Shown here one piece after another: positions 44,490 through 52,375 of a stretch of DNA of 64,000 nt. The notes under the pieces are model-generated. The model was given only the letters and a program-made list of their open reading frames with translations, did not search any database and had not been told where the DNA came from. Every line of letters starts with the position of its first letter. The stretch's first letter is position 1. Source of the stretch: Pseudoroseicyclus_A sp041714655 (GTDB lineage: Bacteria > Pseudomonadota > Alphaproteobacteria > Rhodobacterales > Rhodobacteraceae); NCBI RefSeq assembly GCF_041714655.1, contig NZ_CP168219.1, forward strand, positions 2,542,001 to 2,606,000, given 5' to 3'. A program made the translations under genes and the position numbers.

Positions 44490-46580
44490 TCAGGCGCCGG
44501 GGTTCTTGTAGAAGGTGCGGTAGTCGAGCGGCGCCACGCCGGCGTCGATCCGCACCTTCATTTCGACCCCATCGACGGTCCAACCCTGTTTCTCTTCGAG
44601 GTAGGGCTCGTCGGCGCCGTCGAGATAGGCCACCTCGATGGTGTCGAAGGCGTTGGGGTCGGCGGAGAGATACCAGGCCGTGGTCGAATTGGCGTCGAGC
44701 CGCCCGTCGACGACGATCTCCGCCATATTCGCGACCGGGTTGGTCGCCTGGCCCTTGCCGGAGGTGGGATCGACCGTCGAGGTCATCAGCTGGCGGGCGA
44801 GAGTTTCTTGCGCCGCCGGCACGATCAGGAAGCGCGGCGCGATGTTGAGCGTGGCGGCATCCTCCTTGGCGCTTTCCTTCTGCACCCGCATCGCCCCCCG
44901 GGCAGCGCCGAGGCTTGCCACCGACAGGGCGGCGGCGCTGTCGGCGAGGTTGTTGTGGTCCCCATGGAAGAGCGACTTGCCGTCGGCCATCGCCGGGTTG
45001 CCGGTCAGCACCGCATAGACGAGGTTGCCGATCGTGCGACGGGAGGCGCGACCCATCTTGCGGGGAGTATCCCCGATGACCATCAGGTCGTCGTTGATGA
45101 TCGCCTGCCGCGTGATGGCGAAGATCTTGCCATAGGTCGCGAGCGCGATGCTCTCCGCCCGGTCGTCGGCGGTCCCGTACGTGTACTCGGCGCCATCGGG
45201 GATCTCCGGCAGCGAGCCGAAAAGGCCGAGGCCGACACGCTTCGACGGCTTGAAATCGGTGAGCGTGCCGGCCCGGGTCCAGAGCGGATAGGTCTCGGCG
45301 GCCTCTTCCCAGCCGACGAGGGCAGCCTTGTGAGCGACATCGGCCAGAACGTGGGCGAAGTCGGAAGTGGAGTGCATCCCCGACATGGTCAGAGCCCGGC
45401 CCACCATCTCGCGGCGGTCGCGGATGTTGCCGCGGAAGCCGGACATCTCGAGCGACTGGCGGGCCAGCTCCGCCATCGTCATCGACGTGAACTCGTTGCG
45501 CTCGCCGCCGGTCAGCCGCGCCTTGTGCATCAGCGCCAGGCGCGCGCCTTCGACGAAGCGCTCGCGGCCGTCGGCGGTGATGCGCGTGGTCGGGCGGCCA
45601 TGCATCGGCGTGTCGGAATCGCCGGCGCCGGCCCAGGCGGCGGAGATCTGGTCGAGGGCCGACCCGAGCTCGGTGCCGTCGTCGATCAGCTTTTGGGCGA
45701 CGCTCATGTCGATGCCCGCATGCTGGGCTGCGGCGTTGATGCGGCGGGCGCGCTCGCGCTCCTCGCGCAGGATCTCGGCGCGATCCATGGACGGCGCCGA
45801 GGCGGCACCGGGCTCGGCGGCGGCGGGCGGCGAGGTCATGGGCGACACGGCGGCGGCGGTCGTCGGCGTGGGCGCCCCGGCACCCGGGCCACCATTGGTG
45901 GGTTTCGGCATGGTCTTCTCCATCGTCATGCGGGGGGCTCCCGCGATCATGGCCATCACGGCCTTGCGGTCCCGGCTCTCGCCGAGATCTTCGGACGCCT
46001 CGCGGAGGGCGCGCGGCGCATTCTTGTAGAACCGGTAGTCGAAGCGGGCGGCGGTCGCGGCGCTCGTGTCGCCGTCGTAATCGTCGGCGAACCCCTGCTG
46101 CACCGCGTCGGGCCCATCGAGGACTGTTTCCACGCGCATGATCTCGCGCGCTTCATCGCGACCGATCTGCGCCTTCTTGGCGTAGATATCGGCGTAGGCG
46201 CGCGAGATGACGGCGAGCATGTCGGCGGTGTTCCGGTGCTCGTCTTCGGTGCCCCGGCCCTCAATGTACCACTGCGCCGGGTCGTGGATCAGCATCCAGG
46301 CACCGAGCCGCATCGTCACCCGGTCGCCGGCCATGGCGATCAGGCTGGCGGCCGACATGGCAACGCCATCGACGATGACGTGCACCTGATCCGGGTAGTC
46401 GACCAGCATCGTGTAGATGGCCTGCCCTTCATGGGCGAGCCCGCCGGCGGAGTTGATCCGCACCGTGAGCGGGCCGCTCCGGCCCTCCAGGTCGGCGCGG
46501 ACGCTCGCTGCGGTAAAGTACTCCTCCTCCCAGAAGGAGAACCCCACCGTGCCGTAGAGGTGGATTTCATTCTCGGACAT
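44490..46580 (-). CDS. fused ClpP-like prohead protease and major capsid protein
   Basis: This 696-residue protein begins MSENEIHLYGTVGFSFWEEE. Residues 1-190 are a ClpP-fold protease (VRINSAGGLAHEGQAIYTML, DGVAMSAASLIAMAGDRV with the nucleophile Ser, and the His in GAWMLIHDPAQW). A Pro/Ala-rich linker and scaffold-like helix (EILREERERARRINAAAQHA) come next. The C-terminal ~350 residues are a Mu gpT/HK97-like capsid domain (AITRQAIINDDLMVIGDTPR, LFHGDHNNLADSAAALSV). The protease should cut itself from the capsid during maturation. Start 46580 has GGAG upstream; an ATG 12 nt earlier is possible. Confidence 0.88.
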   Translation of the reverse strand: MSENEIHLYGTVGFSFWEEEYFTAASVRADLEGRSGPLTVRINSAGGLAHEGQAIYTMLVDYPDQVHVIVDGVAMSAASLIAMAGDRVTMRLGAWMLIHDPAQWYIEGRGTEDEHRNTADMLAVISRAYADIYAKKAQIGRDEAREIMRVETVLDGPDAVQQGFADDYDGDTSAATAARFDYRFYKNAPRALREASEDLGESRDRKAVMAMIAGAPRMTMEKTMPKPTNGGPGAGAPTPTTAAAVSPMTSPPAAAEPGAASAPSMDRAEILREERERARRINAAAQHAGIDMSVAQKLIDDGTELGSALDQISAAWAGAGDSDTPMHGRPTTRITADGRERFVEGARLALMHKARLTGGERNEFTSMTMAELARQSLEMSGFRGNIRDRREMVGRALTMSGMHSTSDFAHVLADVAHKAALVGWEEAAETYPLWTRAGTLTDFKPSKRVGLGLFGSLPEIPDGAEYTYGTADDRAESIALATYGKIFAITRQAIINDDLMVIGDTPRKMGRASRRTIGNLVYAVLTGNPAMADGKSLFHGDHNNLADSAAALSVASLGAARGAMRVQKESAKEDAATLNIAPRFLIVPAAQETLARQLMTSTVDPTSGKGQATNPVANMAEIVVDGRLDANSTTAWYLSADPNAFDTIEVAYLDGADEPYLEEKQGWTVDGVEMKVRIDAGVAPLDYRTFYKNPGA

Positions 46581-48051
46581 TGCTCGCTCCATCGCTGTTG
46601 TCGGCGGGTCTCTGCAGCACGCCGGAAATGGCGACCTTTCGCGGGTCGCTGTCGAAGATCAGGCCTTTGCCATCGGCAAGCTCGTTGTCGGCAATGACTT
46701 CTTCCATCACCCGCTCGGGATCGAAGCCGAGCTCACGGATCGCCGCTTGCCGACTGCCAAGGCCGGCGCGCAGCTTGTAGAGCTGGCCGCGAACCTCCTT
46801 CTCGGGGTCGATCAGAGCCGGGCGCGGCGGCACCCACGACAAGCTGACCGGCGGTTTGGATCCAATGCGCCGGGTCTGCAGCTGCCAGGCCTCGACGAAC
46901 CACGCGCCGATCTGCTGCATCGCCGGCACCATCATGTGCCATTGCCACCCCGAGACGGCACGATTCATCTCGATCCGGCCCGCCTTGTACGATGTCCAGT
47001 TCGTGCGGTTGAGATCGCCGGAAAGCGCCTCGTAGGTAATGCCGAGCCCCGCCGCGACCATCTGGATCACGGCCGTCGTGAACTGGTCATACCCCCCGAC
47101 GCCAGGCGGCTCGGCAAACTTGATGTCTTCGCCGGCGCCGAGGAGATCGATCCGGCCGGGCGAAAGCGTCTTCAAGCCCCCCGGGTTCTCCGTCGCCACC
47201 GGCTCATCGTCGGCCCTCGTGCGGAAAGCGACGAAGCACGCCGCGATCTTCTGCCGCATCAGCTGGGCATCCTGATGGTCGTCGAGATCCTGAAGGGTCA
47301 GCGCCACCGGCGCAAACCAGCTGACGCCCCGCATCTGCCCCGGCCTGTCTTGCCGGTAGATGTGGATGATCTCGCTCGCAGGCACCCGTCGCGAAACTTG
47401 CCGGAGCCCCCGCCATCCCCGCGCCCCGGGATGCTCGTCATAGAGCCAATAGGCGATGCGCCGCCCGATGGCGTCGAATTCGATGCCCTCGCGAATGGTC
47501 GTGCCAGCCTTCGTCGGCCCGTCGCGCGTCACGTCTAGAAAGTCGGGCTCGAGTACCTGAATCTGGAACGGCAGCGGCAGGCCATCCGTCGGCAGGCGAC
47601 GGCGCCGGCGGAGAAGGACCTCGCCCGCGGCGACCACCGTATTGATTGCGAGCCGCTGCATGCCGTAGAGCGTCGTGCGCCCGTCGGCGTCGATGGCGTT
47701 CGTGTCGAGATGCGCTTCGATGAAGCTGAGCACCTCCCCGCGCAGCTTGTCATCCGCCGTCAGGATCTTCGGGATGATCCCGTCGGCGATGACGTTGTTG
47801 GCGATGACCTGCTGTCCGCGCGTCCCGAGAGGAGTATTGCGGATCATGTCGTAGGAGATCGCCGCAAGCCGGGTGCGCGCACCGCGCGCGGCCGCATCGG
47901 CATCGCCCCGCACAGGGCGCCAGGAACCGTTGCGGCTCTGCGTCTCGGCCGCCTCATAGCGCATGACCACATCCATCGCCCGCCGCGCACGAGCGCGGCG
48001 CAGCCCTTTCTCCGGCGCGACGCTGGCGATCACCCTGTCGAAGATGTTCAT
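46567..48051 (-). CDS. phage portal protein (lambda gpB type)
   Basis: This 494-residue protein begins MNIFDRVIASVAPEKGLRRA. SWRPVRGDADAAARGARTRL, ANNVIADGIIPKIL, the ISYDMIRNTPLG block and GITYEALSGDLNRTNWTSYK are hallmarks of lambda-B-like portals, which form the dodecameric DNA entry ring. The start at 48051 is chosen by homology; in-frame sequence extends to 48180 over the neighbouring joiner gene. It overlaps the protease/capsid gene by 14 nt. Confidence 0.92.
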   Translation of the reverse strand: MNIFDRVIASVAPEKGLRRARARRAMDVVMRYEAAETQSRNGSWRPVRGDADAAARGARTRLAAISYDMIRNTPLGTRGQQVIANNVIADGIIPKILTADDKLRGEVLSFIEAHLDTNAIDADGRTTLYGMQRLAINTVVAAGEVLLRRRRRLPTDGLPLPFQIQVLEPDFLDVTRDGPTKAGTTIREGIEFDAIGRRIAYWLYDEHPGARGWRGLRQVSRRVPASEIIHIYRQDRPGQMRGVSWFAPVALTLQDLDDHQDAQLMRQKIAACFVAFRTRADDEPVATENPGGLKTLSPGRIDLLGAGEDIKFAEPPGVGGYDQFTTAVIQMVAAGLGITYEALSGDLNRTNWTSYKAGRIEMNRAVSGWQWHMMVPAMQQIGAWFVEAWQLQTRRIGSKPPVSLSWVPPRPALIDPEKEVRGQLYKLRAGLGSRQAAIRELGFDPERVMEEVIADNELADGKGLIFDSDPRKVAISGVLQRPADNSDGASNVRE

Positions 48052-48055
48052 GCTG

Positions 48056-48256
48056 TCAGGCCCGGCGCTGGAAGTCCGGGTGCACATGCGTCGGTCGCGG
48101 GCGAACTGCGAGAGCAGCCTCGACAGTCCGCATCGCCGACTGGATCTCTGCCACGGTGCGATAGGTAACTTGCCGCCCATCCGAGAAGGTCACCGACTTC
48201 GTGGGGTCGACCAGCGCCCTGCGAAGCGTGGCCAGATCGTCGCTCGTGTAGCTCAT
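48056..48256 (-). CDS. gpW-like head-tail joining protein (66 aa)
   Basis: This small protein (MSYTSDDLATLRRALVDPTK, VTFSDGRQVTYRTVAEIQSA) fits the gpW family that plugs the portal after packaging. It is located between the large terminase and portal genes exactly as in lambda, and its ATG overlaps the terminase stop by 4 nt. Confidence 0.85.
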   Translation of the reverse strand: MSYTSDDLATLRRALVDPTKSVTFSDGRQVTYRTVAEIQSAMRTVEAALAVRPRPTHVHPDFQRRA

Positions 48257-50331
48257 AGCCAGTCGCTTCCCTTGTTTCCGAGCCAGTCATCGCCTGGTTC
48301 CCGTCTGTCGGCCTTCACCTTCCGGTCCTCGCCCGGCGCGCCTTTCGCAGGCGTCGAAGGTTGCCGGATAGGCGCGGCATGGTCAGACGCTGGATTGAGC
48401 GCCTGTTCGAAGAGATCGCCCTGCGATTCCGCCACCTGGCCGCCTCGCTCGTCCTCGAGCTTCGCCCATTGCGCCTCGGTCATGGACGCCCACCCCAGTC
48501 TCCGGGCGGCGGCCTCCGAGTAGAGCATCGTGTCGAGACCCTCATTGCGGCGCGAGGGCTCAGCCAACTCCCAGGCGCTGGTCACCACCCCTGAGCGCGC
48601 CCGCTTCAGCACGCGGACCTCCGCCGTGAGCTGCCGGAAGTACTCGTCGCCGAGACCGCGGGCGATGTGCACGAAGCCGCGGTCGAGCGGGTCTTCCTTG
48701 GCGAGCCAGGCGTAGAAATCCGCCTTCATCTGGCTGACGTTGACCATGAACGCCCGCTTCTGCCGGCGGCGGGCCGAGCCATCCTTGCGCCGCTCGAATT
48801 TCATGGGCATCAAGAGCGGCCCTGTCTGGGTCGAAGCACCCTTGACGATTATGACCTTGGTCCAAGGATGCCGCTTGGCGAAGCGCCACACCGCATCGTT
48901 GTATGTGCCGCCGTCGATCGCGAGCATGTCGAGCCCTTGGCGCCGACCGCCAGCGGTGCGCCAGCTCGCCTTCAGAAGCGCGTCGAGGGCATCCCAGCCC
49001 TCCTGATCGCCGATGAAATGCGGGATGACCCGATAGTCTACCACCCACCGCTGGGCATTCGGGCCATAGGCCACCACCTGGACCTCAAGACGGTCATCCT
49101 GGCAATCGACCCCGGCGACGAGGAGGACACCCCGAGCCGGCACAATGGCTTGCGGTAGCACATCCTCGGCGGAAAGGAGTGCCTCGGGTTTGCCCGCCTC
49201 CTCCACCCGGTCGCGCAGCTTCTCCCAGTCCGGACCCTTCGAGGCCTGCTCATAGGCGAGGCCGAGCACGTCATTGTGGAAGGTCTGCTCGGTCTCGGCC
49301 TCGACGGTCTGCCGGATGAGCCCTTCGCCGCTCTCGCTCACCTTCAGCCGCGTCCAACCCATGACCTGGGCATATTCAACCGCGATCGAAGCCCAGTCCC
49401 GCTGAGGCGCGTAGGCGCGCCAGATGTGGAAACCCGGGTGATCGCCGGAAGCGTGGGTCGATCGCCAGAAGCCGCCCGCCAGCATCGCCACCTTGTGCTC
49501 GTGCCCGATGACGCAGCCGCATGCGTCGCAGGTAAAATGGGCCGCCGCCAGCCGCTCCGGATCGAGGTTCTTGCGGAAATTGTCCCACGTCAGAGGCGCC
49601 GCGTTCCCGCAATGGGGGCACGGCACGTTGTAGAGCCTACGGTCAGACCTGAGCCAAGCCCGGGTGATCCTGCAGGTGCCGGCGACCTGCGGGGTCGAGT
49701 TCCGGAGGATCTTGGCGTCCTCGTAGGCACTCGCCCGGCTGACCGCCATCGCTTCCGGGTCACCCTTGCTCGTCATCTCGAACTTCGCGAGGTCGTCCAG
49801 CAAAACCAGCGGGCGCGAAGTGCCGGCGAGATCATCTGGAGAGCCGGCAGACGCAACCTTCAGCGACCCGTTGCGGTTCGCCGTCTCCTGGTTGAATTTG
49901 GCGTCCTTGTTGTCGCCGCCGCGACCGGTGCCGAAGGTCGCGAGCAGGCTCGGCGCCTGGCGCCGCATCGGCAGCCACTTGTTGTCCACCCATTCGGTCG
50001 CCGACGACATCGTCGGGTGCACCACCAAGCTGTCCACGGGACGATACTCGTGCCAGGCGCCAAGGGTCGGGTTGATGACGGACACCGTGCCGCCGATCTG
50101 CGCCGACTTTATGAACGTCACCTCGCGCGCCGGATGTTCGGGCGAGAGCACCTCGTGGATCTCCCGCAGGAACGGAAAGCGGTTGATCCGGAACGGGCCG
50201 GGCATCGGCGACCGCTCATCGAAGACGATGTTCTCCTCGCACCACCGCGTGATGTCTGGCGGCGGAGGCGGAGCCATGCCGGCGGCTAGGGCGGAAGCGA
50301 CTGCAGCCTCCGCCGAGCTGAGAAAGCCCAT
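48253..50331 (-). CDS. phage terminase large subunit (GpA family)
   Basis: This 692-residue packaging motor has an ATPase half with the deviant Walker A FIKSAQIGGTVSVINP near residue 75 and RPLVLLDDLAKFE as Walker B. Zinc-ribbon Cys pairs (CPHCGNAAPLTW, CDACGCVIGHE) and a nuclease half with GVDCQDDRLEVQVVAYG and LAIDGGTYNDAVW complete it. It translocates and cuts concatemeric DNA at the portal. Membership of the GpA rather than the T4-like family predicts a cos-type packaging mode. Confidence 0.95.
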   Translation of the reverse strand: MGFLSSAEAAVASALAAGMAPPPPPDITRWCEENIVFDERSPMPGPFRINRFPFLREIHEVLSPEHPAREVTFIKSAQIGGTVSVINPTLGAWHEYRPVDSLVVHPTMSSATEWVDNKWLPMRRQAPSLLATFGTGRGGDNKDAKFNQETANRNGSLKVASAGSPDDLAGTSRPLVLLDDLAKFEMTSKGDPEAMAVSRASAYEDAKILRNSTPQVAGTCRITRAWLRSDRRLYNVPCPHCGNAAPLTWDNFRKNLDPERLAAAHFTCDACGCVIGHEHKVAMLAGGFWRSTHASGDHPGFHIWRAYAPQRDWASIAVEYAQVMGWTRLKVSESGEGLIRQTVEAETEQTFHNDVLGLAYEQASKGPDWEKLRDRVEEAGKPEALLSAEDVLPQAIVPARGVLLVAGVDCQDDRLEVQVVAYGPNAQRWVVDYRVIPHFIGDQEGWDALDALLKASWRTAGGRRQGLDMLAIDGGTYNDAVWRFAKRHPWTKVIIVKGASTQTGPLLMPMKFERRKDGSARRRQKRAFMVNVSQMKADFYAWLAKEDPLDRGFVHIARGLGDEYFRQLTAEVRVLKRARSGVVTSAWELAEPSRRNEGLDTMLYSEAAARRLGWASMTEAQWAKLEDERGGQVAESQGDLFEQALNPASDHAAPIRQPSTPAKGAPGEDRKVKADRREPGDDWLGNKGSDWL

Positions 50332-50973
50332 CTAGCTGTCGGCCTGCCGCTCGTCGACGGTCATGCTGGCGGCATCCGCGGCGGCGGAGAGAATGCCCGC
50401 TCTGGCACCGCGATGCTCCCGCCAGGCTCCGAGCAAGATCGCCCTGGCCGCCTTGAAATCGACGCCGAGCTGGTCGGCGATGGCGCGCGCGGCCTCCCGA
50501 AGCATCGCTTCGAACTCGGCAACTTCCTTGCCGAGCTGGCGGGCTACCTGGCGCTCCACCTCTCGCTTGAGGAGGTAGGTACCCTCCTCAGCCAGATTTT
50601 CGCGGCGAAGCTTGCGCGCGCGCTCTTCGGTTTCCTGCGTCCGCGCGAGCTGATAGCGATCGCTGTCGGTCGGGCTCAGGGGGCCGTCCCGCGACGGCCC
50701 TGGAGGGACTTCCTTGCCTGGATTCCCGCGCCCTTCGGATGTGATCCGATCGAGCGCCACCTTCGTGCCCCGGCCATTGCCGAGCATCTGGCCCGCATCG
50801 AGCTTCTTCCCCAGCACCTTGGCGACCTTCCCCAGGTCATAGCGCCGAGACTGGCCCTCGCCGGTGTGGCAGCCGTCGAGAGTGCCAGCGCTGGTTAGCT
50901 GGCTGATGCGAGCCTTGCTCACTCCCAGCTCCTGCGCCACCTCCACCGCTCGCATGCTCGCCTGCATTGCCAC
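50332..50973 (-). CDS. terminase small subunit-like DNA-binding protein
   Basis: This 213-residue protein has an N-terminal winged/HTH part (SMRAVEVAQELGVSKARISQ, followed by LTSAGTLDG) like Nu1/MerR-type binders, and a charged helical C-terminal half (LAEEGTYLLKREVERQVARQ). It lies 1 nt upstream of the large terminase, as expected for the subunit that recognises the packaging site. Confidence 0.82.
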   Translation of the reverse strand: MAMQASMRAVEVAQELGVSKARISQLTSAGTLDGCHTGEGQSRRYDLGKVAKVLGKKLDAGQMLGNGRGTKVALDRITSEGRGNPGKEVPPGPSRDGPLSPTDSDRYQLARTQETEERARKLRRENLAEEGTYLLKREVERQVARQLGKEVAEFEAMLREAARAIADQLGVDFKAARAILLGAWREHRGARAGILSAAADAASMTVDERQADS

Positions 50974-51152
50974 CTCGTTTAGGCGACGCCCCCGTTCGCG
51001 CCACCGGGTTTAGACCATGGGTTTAGGCTTCGCTGGCCGTTAAGCCCTGCGAAACCACTGCGCCTAGCGCGCCCGTATGCATTTTCACCAAGGAAGGACC
51101 CGTTGGGACCCAGCTGAGGGCAAGCTCAAGGGGGTCGGCGGCGGCGCCAAAC

Positions 51153-51191
51153 AGTTGCGCCCGGTCGGGACATCCCCCGCCGGGCGCAACT
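51153..51191. terminator. 12-bp perfect hairpin upstream of small terminase
   Basis: AGTTGCGCCCGG pairs perfectly with CCGGGCGCAACT around a 15-nt loop, in the 275-nt gap between the terminase genes and the next upstream phage gene. It could be a terminator or, given its place beside a GpA-type terminase, part of the packaging (cos) region. A second short hairpin (CCCCT/AGGGG) lies at 51227-51242 next to the stop of the upstream gene. Confidence 0.5.
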
Positions 51192-51248
51192 TTAGATCAT
51201 GGCACAAGTGCTAGTCCCGAATGACAGCCCCTGTCAATAGGGGTTGTG

Positions 51249-51986
51249 CTAGAGGCCGTGGAGATCATCGAGGAGCGAGCCGAGCGCGGCACGCAGGCGG
51301 GCCGAGTTTGTAGCCCGGGCGGCCCATCCGTGGGCGGCGAGAATATCGCCCAAGCTCCGCCCGGCGATGAGAGCTTGCCATGCCAAGACGCGGCGCCGGA
51401 TCGTCCGCCGACCAGGCATGGCCAGCGCGCCCTCGGCGAGGAGAGCCGGCCCATCCCCAATGGCACTCTCCATCCGGCGGAGCCGTCGGGCCGTCTCGAT
51501 CATCGCGTCCGTTACACTGTCGCCGCTGCCCCCCGGCATCCCATCGAAGTTGGAGAGCTTGCCGCCCGATGCCGCCATCAGGTGGACAACATCCGCATAG
51601 GCCTCGGCCGCCAAGTGCTGGCCGACGGTGAAGGGCTTACCCTTCCCTCGCCCCCGACACGACAACGCTTCGATGGCGGAGAGCGGCGAGGTCACCCGTG
51701 CCGGCAGGCCGTCTGGCATCGGTTCATCGCGCACCCGAACGTTGCCATCTTGCGTGATGACGGCCTCTTCCGGTCGGAATGCCCGCAGCGGAGCGCGGGC
51801 CGGGGCGATATGCTCCCAGATTGCCGGCGAGCAGTCTGCCGGGGGGCGTGCCTCGCGGTGCATCCTCGCCAGCCGCGTCGTCTCCTCCGCGCGGCGCGCG
51901 TCAGCCGCCTGTCGCGCAGGTGGCCTTTCCATTGTGCCAGTGCGGGTGGCGCCTTCATCGGTGCTCTTGCTCATCATCTGCCTCAA
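51249..51986 (-). CDS. phage protein of unknown function between replication and packaging modules (245 aa)
   Basis: The N-terminal 90 residues are Arg/Ala/Pro-rich and probably disordered; the C-terminal part contains LSCRGRGKGKPFTVGQHLAA, YADVVHLMAASGGKLSNFDG and helical repeats ending in LRAALGSLLDDLHGL. From memory similar proteins (DUF6456-like) occur upstream of terminase genes in alphaproteobacterial prophages and may be late regulators. No HTH is certain. MMSKSTDEG near 51977 is the probable translation start region. Confidence 0.55.
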   Translation of the reverse strand: MRQMMSKSTDEGATRTGTMERPPARQAADARRAEETTRLARMHREARPPADCSPAIWEHIAPARAPLRAFRPEEAVITQDGNVRVRDEPMPDGLPARVTSPLSAIEALSCRGRGKGKPFTVGQHLAAEAYADVVHLMAASGGKLSNFDGMPGGSGDSVTDAMIETARRLRRMESAIGDGPALLAEGALAMPGRRTIRRRVLAWQALIAGRSLGDILAAHGWAARATNSARLRAALGSLLDDLHGL

Positions 51987-52031
51987 TATCTTGTTCTATT
52001 TTTGAGATCGGGCCCAACAGGTTGTTTTGCC

Positions 52032-52375
52032 GGGAGGAGAGACGGGAGGTCAGGGAGGACGCAGGGAGGACCGTTGAAGGATTTTTCCCCAACTCACCGC
52101 CCTTTAACCCTCTGTTGTTTCGTTGTTTTTCTACTTCGAAAGGGAAGACAGGGAGGTCAGGGAGGATAGGATGGGGGTAACGCATAAGACGGTATTCTCC
52201 CATTGCCCCCTTACCCCTCGTGCGCGCGCATGTAGCGAAACCCCGGCGCCGTCTTCCCTGTCCTCCCTGTCTTCCCGGCCTGCCAGCCAACCACCTGTAA
52301 CCATTCGCCTTCCCCCGAACCCCCGATGCCGTGCCGACCTCCCGCCATGGGCGGTTGTCCTCCCTGACCTCCCGC
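52032..52375. repeat. iteron-like array of 9-bp GGGAGGTCA repeats: candidate phage replication origin
   Basis: Four clusters of the 9-bp unit GGGAGGTCA/GGGAAGACA lie directly downstream of the primase-helicase gene: 52044-52060 and 52142-52165 in forward orientation, 52252-52277 and 52356-52374 in reverse, with single units at 52032, 52064 and 52336. The stretch between the first two clusters (52081-52140) is AT-richer. P4-type primase-helicases bind iterons at their origin, so an origin is a reasonable inference. No gene fits this 390-nt stretch. Confidence 0.6.

Noticed and set aside
52032..52375. CRISPR-like array from the regular GGGAGG units
   Set aside because: Repeat units are 9 bp, partly inverted and without uniform spacers; no cas genes are present.
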